From Chara braunii (taxonomy: Eukaryota; Streptophyta; Charophyceae; Charales; Characeae): a stretch of DNA of 22,592 bases. Position numbers and translations under genes: made by a program. Positions 18,762 to 22,592 of this stretch are shown here, in pieces. Position 1 is the stretch's first letter; every line of letters begins with the position of its first letter. The notes beneath the pieces were generated by a model, which was not told the origin of the DNA, did no database searches, and was given only the letters and a program-made list of their open reading frames with translations. The stretch spans positions 409,982 through 432,573 of the forward strand of contig BFEA01000382.1 of NCBI GenBank assembly GCA_003427395.1, read 5' to 3'.

Positions 18762-19620
18762 GTTGCGCTTGGGCATACATACACAAAGCAGGGCCGATAC
18801 ATTGGGAAGCAGGCCTTCGGCCTTGGCAAAAGCAGTAGTGCCAACGCACCTGCCTGGGAGCCCTGCACAGATGCAGCAAACAACGTAAGTCCGGAGACTC
18901 AGGCCGTGCCTAACTACAAAGGGCCCAGGCCCTCAACTATAGTCTCGGGCCTGGGCGCAGGGTCTGGGACCCAACCGGAAGCTACTGGAAGCTTCCAGCC
19001 AGGCCACAGGCTGCCACTTCCACAGAAGGAAGGAAGCAGCCCAGGCCAGGAATGCTGGCCAGCGCTGGCAATGCGGAAGTGCTGCTGCGCTCTCGCTTGA
19101 TGCTGCGCTGCTGCCAAGGGTGCGGACGGGGCACGAGAGGTGAAGTGGGGCGTTGCATGGCAGTGGGGCGCAGGCAGCTATAGCCGGGCTGCTGGGTGCC
19201 AGGGAGGTATAACGGATGATCAGGTGGTCTTCAGGGAAGGAGGCGCTGTGTGGAGTAATCAAGGTCTGATTGAGGGTGACGAGATACGTATCTGGTACAT
19301 GAAGAGAGGTCGGCGATGGTGTTGGCAGTCATGTACATTGGTCTTCGTGAGTCGAAGTGATCCTGTTGCGTGAACCACCTGTAGGTAGGATAGTCTGGTA
19401 GAGTAGGTTGAGCGCTGAAAGCCAGACAGAGCAGAGCGACTTTGGATACTGTGTTGGTGTGGCCTACGGGCTTGAACATTTGCTCATTACTTCATTGTAT
19501 TGCTCTATATGGATGGTTTTCTCGGTGCATTTGTACTCTCTGCTTGGGACACAACTACTTGGTCAGCTGTGTGATTTCGCAACTTGGTTTTATGTATATC
19601 GCTCACACATATTCGTTGCA
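18762..19620 (+). repeat. Solo LTR B, right part
   Basis: It resumes after the right GTTGC duplication of element C (18762-18766) and ends ATTCGTTGCA at 19620, like the R1 LTR end (ATTTTCGTTGCA). R1-like landmarks are present: GGAAGCTTCCAG near 18985, the AGGTGGTCTTC block at about 19220, and a TTGGTGTGGC...TCATTGTATTG region. With the left part, the LTR would be about 1.09 kb. No PBS follows, because TCTG plus A leader resumes at once, so this is a solo LTR. Confidence 0.78.
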
Positions 19621-19860
19621 TCTGCAATTTTTTATTTTTTTTTCTCGCAACAAATGACTGAAAATTTCTGATAATAGCATTTAGTTTTATCTGAAAATTT
19701 TTGATATTAGCATTTCGTTTTCACGCAAAAAAATATTTGAAAATTTTTGATAGACTGATAGTAGCATTTCTTTTATCTGATATTAGCATTAAAAATCTTT
19801 TGATATTTGCATTTATAGCCGAAAATTTCTGATGTTAGCATCTCGTTTTTCGTAGGCATA
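19621..19860 (+). other. Element A leader, second piece
   Basis: It begins with TCTG, the right-hand copy of the B target duplication, then a T-rich run and TCTCGCAACAAA...GAAAATTTCTGATAATAGCATTT repeats. These are collinear with the reverse complement of 17257-17487 of element C. It ends ...CGTAGGCATA, the left edge of the next insertion. Confidence 0.85.
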
Positions 19861-20106
19861 TCTCTTCTCTATACATATAAAGGAAAACGCGGGTCTCGCG
19901 TGACGGTCCCTCGCAAGACTTGCCGTGCCGGGCCTACGGGCGGTTTGTCGGTTCGCGCGAAGTTTGTCCGTTCAAAAACTTTTGTCGGTAGACGGTCGCG
20001 ACGTCTTTTCAGGAGGCCGGGATGTGGTGTTTCGACGTTCCAGGACGCATCGGGACGTCTTATCAGGAGGGGGGGGGGGTAGCGGAGTGCAGCGATGCGG
20101 TGTTGG

Positions 20107-20200
20107 CATCGGGACGTGGTTTCGGAGTCGGGGGGTGTGTGCGGACGTGCATGCATCGGGACGTGGTTTCGGAGTCGGGGGGTGTGTGCGGACGTGCATG
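20107..20200. repeat. 47-bp tandem repeat, two identical copies, in the Helitron-like insertion
   Basis: Units at 20107-20153 and 20154-20200 begin CATCGGGACGTGG and are identical. Partial relatives (GCATCGGGACGTCTTA near 20047 and CATTGGGACGTCTTA at 20201) flank them. The lack of differences suggests a recent duplication. Confidence 0.9.
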
Positions 20201-20214
20201 CATTGGGACGTCTT

Positions 20215-20425
20215 ACAGAGAGAGAGAGAGAGAGAGAGAGACGGCTGCAGCGCCGCCGGATGTGACTGCGCAGATACACACACACAGAGAGAGAGAGAGA
20301 GAGAGGGCAGATGCGACTCGCCAGGTAGAGAGAGAGAGGGGGAGAGAGACAGAGAGAGAGAGAAACAGGCGGAGCAGACGACAAGCACCGACACCCAACA
20401 CCCGCCAAGCACAACGTGGGAAAAA

Positions 20426-20474
<49 letters not shown>

Positions 20475-20552
20475 AGACAACAAGCACTGATGCCCGCAAA
20501 GCACAACATGGGAAGAAACAAAGAGAGAGAGAGAGAGAGAGAGGAAGAGAGA
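20215..20552. repeat. Clustered GA and CA microsatellites
   Basis: Five or more GA runs (longest about 20436-20473), several preceded by CACACACA, are separated by 20-80 bp unique spacers that share words such as GCAGACAACAAGCAC. It looks like a larger unit with a GA tract that multiplied (compare 20366-20435 with 20473-20520). Long Ser/Leu or Arg/Glu open frames here are microsatellite translations. Confidence 0.85.
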
Positions 20553-20592
20553 CATGAAACAAAAATGGGACGACATCGGCGCGTGTTGGTGC

Positions 20593-20611
20593 GCCACGGC
20601 GTGGCCGTGGC
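20593..20611 (+). terminator. Terminal hairpin of the Helitron-like insertion
   Basis: GCCACGG, a 5-nt loop CGTGG, then CCGTGGC form a 7-bp GC-rich stem ending 12 nt before the insertion end. In Helitrons such a hairpin marks the 3' end for rolling-circle termination. Confidence 0.5.
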
Positions 20612-20623
20612 GGGGTCCACTTC

Positions 20624-20815
20624 TTAGGATAACGACAGAGGTTGTCATATTATGGGAAACTGGACTTGTTCTTTTCTGAAAATTGAATCTCCATTCTAGG
20701 CGTTATAGGAGGTTGCTAGGCCTATCAGCATTTCGTTTGCTAGGCATAATAGGAGGTTGTCATATTCTCGGAAATTGGATTTAGTCTTTTATGAAAAGGT
20801 GGAGTGTCAAACTCT
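20624..20815 (+). other. Element A leader, third piece
   Basis: TTAGGATAACGACAGAGG...CTTTTCTGAAAATTGAATCTCCATTCTA and GCATTTCGTTTGCTAGGCATAATAGGAGGTTG are collinear with the reverse complement of about 17046-17256 of element C, with one internal deletion of about 40 bp. Similarity fades at about 20800, and the next element starts at 20816. Confidence 0.8.
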
Positions 20816-21440
20816 TGCGAGGCCACTGCCTCTATGAGTCCCATAAGGCCCCAACTCGCAGCCCGAAGGCCGCCCTAAGTGAAGGCAGGCTCGAGGAGGC
20901 CCTCATGGCCCTTTTCTGGCCACCACGCAACTCGAGGAAATTCAGGCAGTTGCGCAGCGCCTGTTGGTTGAGTGAATCCAGGCCCTGAGCCGCCTGTGTG
21001 AATGTATGTGAAGCAGACCCTAGGCTGGATACGGGTAATGGGCCAAACACAGGCCGAAGGCAGTTGGGCACATGCAACCAACTCAGGCCCAAGGCCTGTT
21101 CTCTTCGTGCTGGGCCTCAGGCTATCGGGGCCTACTGGAAGCTTCCTGGGACTGGACGCAGGCAGGCCACTTCGAGATAGCAAAGGGCCTACCTCCTCAT
21201 TGGGCATTCGGGTGATGGCTGCATGTTGCGCAAGCGCTGCTGCGCTATTTGCTGGTTGGCGCCTACGCTCTCACGGGCGAGCAGGGAAGGAGCCTGCAGC
21301 CATAGCCGAGCTGCGCTGCTGTAAGCTGGGTGAGGCGCAGGGGGGGGTCCTTGGGTGCTAGTGGCATCTGTGTGTTGGGGAACGAGGTTGTGAGTGTAGT
21401 GAGAGACATACCTGGTGTTGGAAGCGTGCGACATTGGTCG
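20816..21440 (+). repeat. R1-like LTR fragment
   Basis: It starts TGCGAGGCC like the R1 LTR (TGCGAGGATC) and shows the CTAAGTGAAGGC hairpin (20869-20890), a CGCCTGTTGGTTGAG block (R1 CACCAGTTGGTTGAG), TACTGGAAGCTTCC (also in B) and the GAGGCGCAGGGG...TCCTTGGGTG region. Homology fades after about 21440 and no CA end with target duplication is apparent, so it is truncated or interrupted. The left flank is ACTCT (20811-20815). Confidence 0.7.
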
Positions 21441-22592
21441 TCATATGCACGTTGTAGGGGCTGTACCCTGAAGGAATTTCGAGCCTCGGTCGACCCCACT
21501 GCGGGTCCCACTTGGCTCGACCCGCCAACGCTCACGCTCAGGGCACGGGTCGTTCGTCCCAGGGGCACCCCCACCTAGTGCTACGAGATGGATGGGGATG
21601 GGTTTTTTGCGAGAGGGCTTTACATTGGGGGATGTAGCTCCGCTCTCGCGTCAAGATGGTAGCTCTTTGGTCACTCGCGGCGTTTTTGTCGATCCATTTG
21701 AGTCTGACCAGGCAATTGCTCTTTCCAATACCTAAGCAGTCCAGGGAGTTCGTTGAGAGTTTGTCTTCTTTCCGTGCGTAGGCCAAGCATCATCCATTGG
21801 GCCACGCACCCTTCACTAAGTCTAGTGGCTCGGGACAGCCCCGGCGGCATCCTTGGGGTGAGGCGGCGTCGCTCGGACCCCTAGTCGCTATATATATATA
21901 TATATTTTTTTTGCGCGAGCCACTAGCATCGCATCACCTATCCGAGACCGCCCTTAGTCTTTTCAGGGGTCGCATTGCACATGAGAGAGAGACATTCCAT
22001 ACAACCTCCGCACAACCCAAGTCCATGCATCAACCACCGACCCAAGCGGCCGGCCTCAACTCATCCCGCATCCATAGTTTAAGCCGGATCCAAATCCCTT
22101 CCTCTTGCCAATCTCCCGCCGCAGTTCTCATCCGTGGGTCCATCCCTGTCCAAATCGTCCCTAGCTACTCACCTGTGCAAGACTACACAATACACATGAC
22201 CAAGCACAATCCCCATTGGGGTCAACACATCGGCCCTTCCCGCAAGCCTAAGTTTCCTTTGCTTTTCCATGACCCCTTGTTTTTGCCTTGACCTTCCCTC
22301 AAGCAAACCATGCAACCACCTTAGTCATGCAGTCGGGTAGATGGTTGAGTCAAACTAACCTCCTCCAAAAACAACACTCCTTTTCGTTTTCACAAATGTT
22401 CCCAATAACCTCGTATCCTTTCCTTCTTGGTGGCACAAGGGACCGACTGCCCTTCCCTTGCCCTCGCTTTCCACCAAGTGAGGATCAAGTTCTTTCCCGT
22501 TCGTTCCCTGGCAATGTAACAGGTGAGGGTAAAGGTTAGTCACATGCCATGGAGGGGAAGAGGTGACGGAAGGGTTAAGGGCTAAGGGAGTT
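21441..22592. other. Unassigned sequence at the right end
   Basis: No coding region, RNA gene or known repeat could be supported. The first 150 bases are GC-rich with TCGACCC words. A 105-bp inverted-repeat structure sits at 21822-21926. From about 21940 the plus strand becomes C- and CT-rich with low G. The longest open frame (21797-22291, plus) crosses an AT microsatellite and has no recognisable domain. Confidence 0.6.
21822..21926. repeat. 11-bp perfect inverted repeat enclosing an AT/T tract
   Basis: CTAGTGGCTCG (21822-21832) faces CGAGCCACTAG (21916-21926). Between them lie GC-rich sequence, an AT run (about 21891-21905) and eight T. It might be a tiny foldback element, but the flanks (AAGT, CATC) show no target duplication. 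Confidence 0.55.

Larger units (their letters stand above)
19861..20623 (+). mobile_element. 763-bp Helitron-like non-autonomous insertion
   Basis: The element C leader reads GGCATATTAGGATAACG uninterrupted; here GGCATA and TTAGGATAACG are split by 763 bp with no target duplication, the insertion falling between A and T. The insertion starts TCTCTTCTCTATACATATAA, has a GC-rich 5' part (ACGCGGGTCTCGCG), and ends with a 7-bp-stem hairpin (20593-20611) followed by 12 nt. A TC start, a hairpin 10-12 nt before the end, an A|T site and no duplication are Helitron traits. The terminal CTTC departs from the usual CTRR, and no Rep/helicase is encoded. Breakpoints are ambiguous by one T. It could instead be another foldback or filler insertion. 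Confidence 0.5.
9241..20815 (+). mobile_element. Element A: 5' part of a C-family LTR retrotransposon, split by nested insertions
   Basis: The element comprises a complete LTR (9241-10450), PBS and leader pieces 10465-10594, 19625-19860 and 20624-20815. Joined, these pieces are collinear with the reverse complement of the leader of element C (17046-17597). No gag, pol or 3' LTR of A is seen, so it is truncated at or beyond the LTR fragment that begins at 20816. Orientation is opposite to C. Confidence 0.88.

Noticed and set aside
18741-19479. Open frames of 80-120 codons across LTR B on both strands
   Set aside because: They lie inside an LTR with homology to other LTRs in the window and show no coding signature.
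19869-20648. Overlapping 196-259 residue open frames on both strands, Ser/Leu or Arg/Glu rich
   Set aside because: They are produced by GA/CT microsatellites and the 47-bp repeat inside the Helitron-like insertion; no domain, and several frames are open at once.
20799-20815. Polypurine tract before the LTR at 20816, making it a 3' LTR
   Set aside because: The sequence before TGCGAGG is mixed (ends GTCAAACTCT), not a purine run, and resembles the A leader; the LTR looks inserted or fragmentary instead.
21626-21700. tRNA-like start (GGGGATGTAGCTC, as in tRNA-Ala)
   Set aside because: Only the acceptor/D-arm-like beginning is present; no anticodon arm, T arm or matching 3' acceptor strand follows at tRNA distance.
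21797-22291. 164-codon plus-strand open frame
   Set aside because: It crosses the foldback and AT microsatellite (Ile-Tyr repeats), shows no recognisable domain, and no flanking gene signals support it.

Overview
The window is nuclear, repeat-derived DNA from a eukaryote, most likely of the plant lineage. No ordinary cellular gene is recognisable. About 90% of it is LTR-retrotransposon sequence of the Ty3/gypsy class, all decayed. Both families carry primer-binding sites matching initiator tRNA-Met (TGGTATCAGAG or TGGTATCGGAG), and both integrases end in a chromodomain-like tail, which places them with chromoviruses. Long LTRs (about 1.0-1.2 kb), several families and heavy nesting suggest a large streptophyte genome. 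The protein style recalls charophyte (Chara-like) elements, but that is an impression and no species can be named. Three N positions (7459, 12805, 12815) show this is draft assembly.

Layout. (1) 1-8812, plus strand: element R1, with a 5' LTR cut by the window edge, PBS, a 1.2-kb leader, gag, protease, RT, RNase H, integrase with chromodomain-like tail, polypurine tract and a 992-bp 3' LTR. It carries many stops, at least four frame changes, 47-bp and 184-bp tandem duplications, and has lost the protease catalytic aspartate. (2) 8835-9236: a G-rich minisatellite. (3) 9241-20815, plus strand: the 5' part of element A (complete LTR, PBS, leader), inserted at the edge of the minisatellite and split by later insertions. 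(4) 10595-19620: a solo LTR (B), distantly related to the R1 LTR, inserted in the A leader with a TCTG duplication, and itself split by (5) element C.

(5) 10828-18761, minus strand: element C, a complete 7.9-kb LTR element of the same family as A, flanked by ATTGC/GTTGC. Its gag-pol is broken. An internal deletion removed the RT active-site block, a second deletion hit the start of RNase H, and RT contains a 132-bp tandem duplication. (6) 19861-20623: a 763-bp insertion without target duplication, with a hairpin 12 nt before its 3' end (Helitron-like), rich in GA repeats. (7) 20816 to about 21440: another R1-like LTR fragment. (8) 21441-22592: unassigned sequence with one 11-bp inverted repeat around an AT microsatellite.

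The order of events can be read directly because the intact leader of C serves as an empty-site reference for the broken leader of A. A landed first. B, the Helitron-like piece and the 20816 LTR landed in A in an order that cannot be resolved. C landed in B last among those two. The elements would have worked through the usual cycle (LTR-driven RNA, Gag particle, tRNA-primed reverse transcription, chromodomain-guided integration), but none here appears able to do so alone. I found no new biological system. The most informative signals are the reconstructable nesting, the bias of stop codons toward C-to-T-type changes, the recurrent short in-gene tandem duplications, and the conserved hairpins and repeats in LTRs and leaders.
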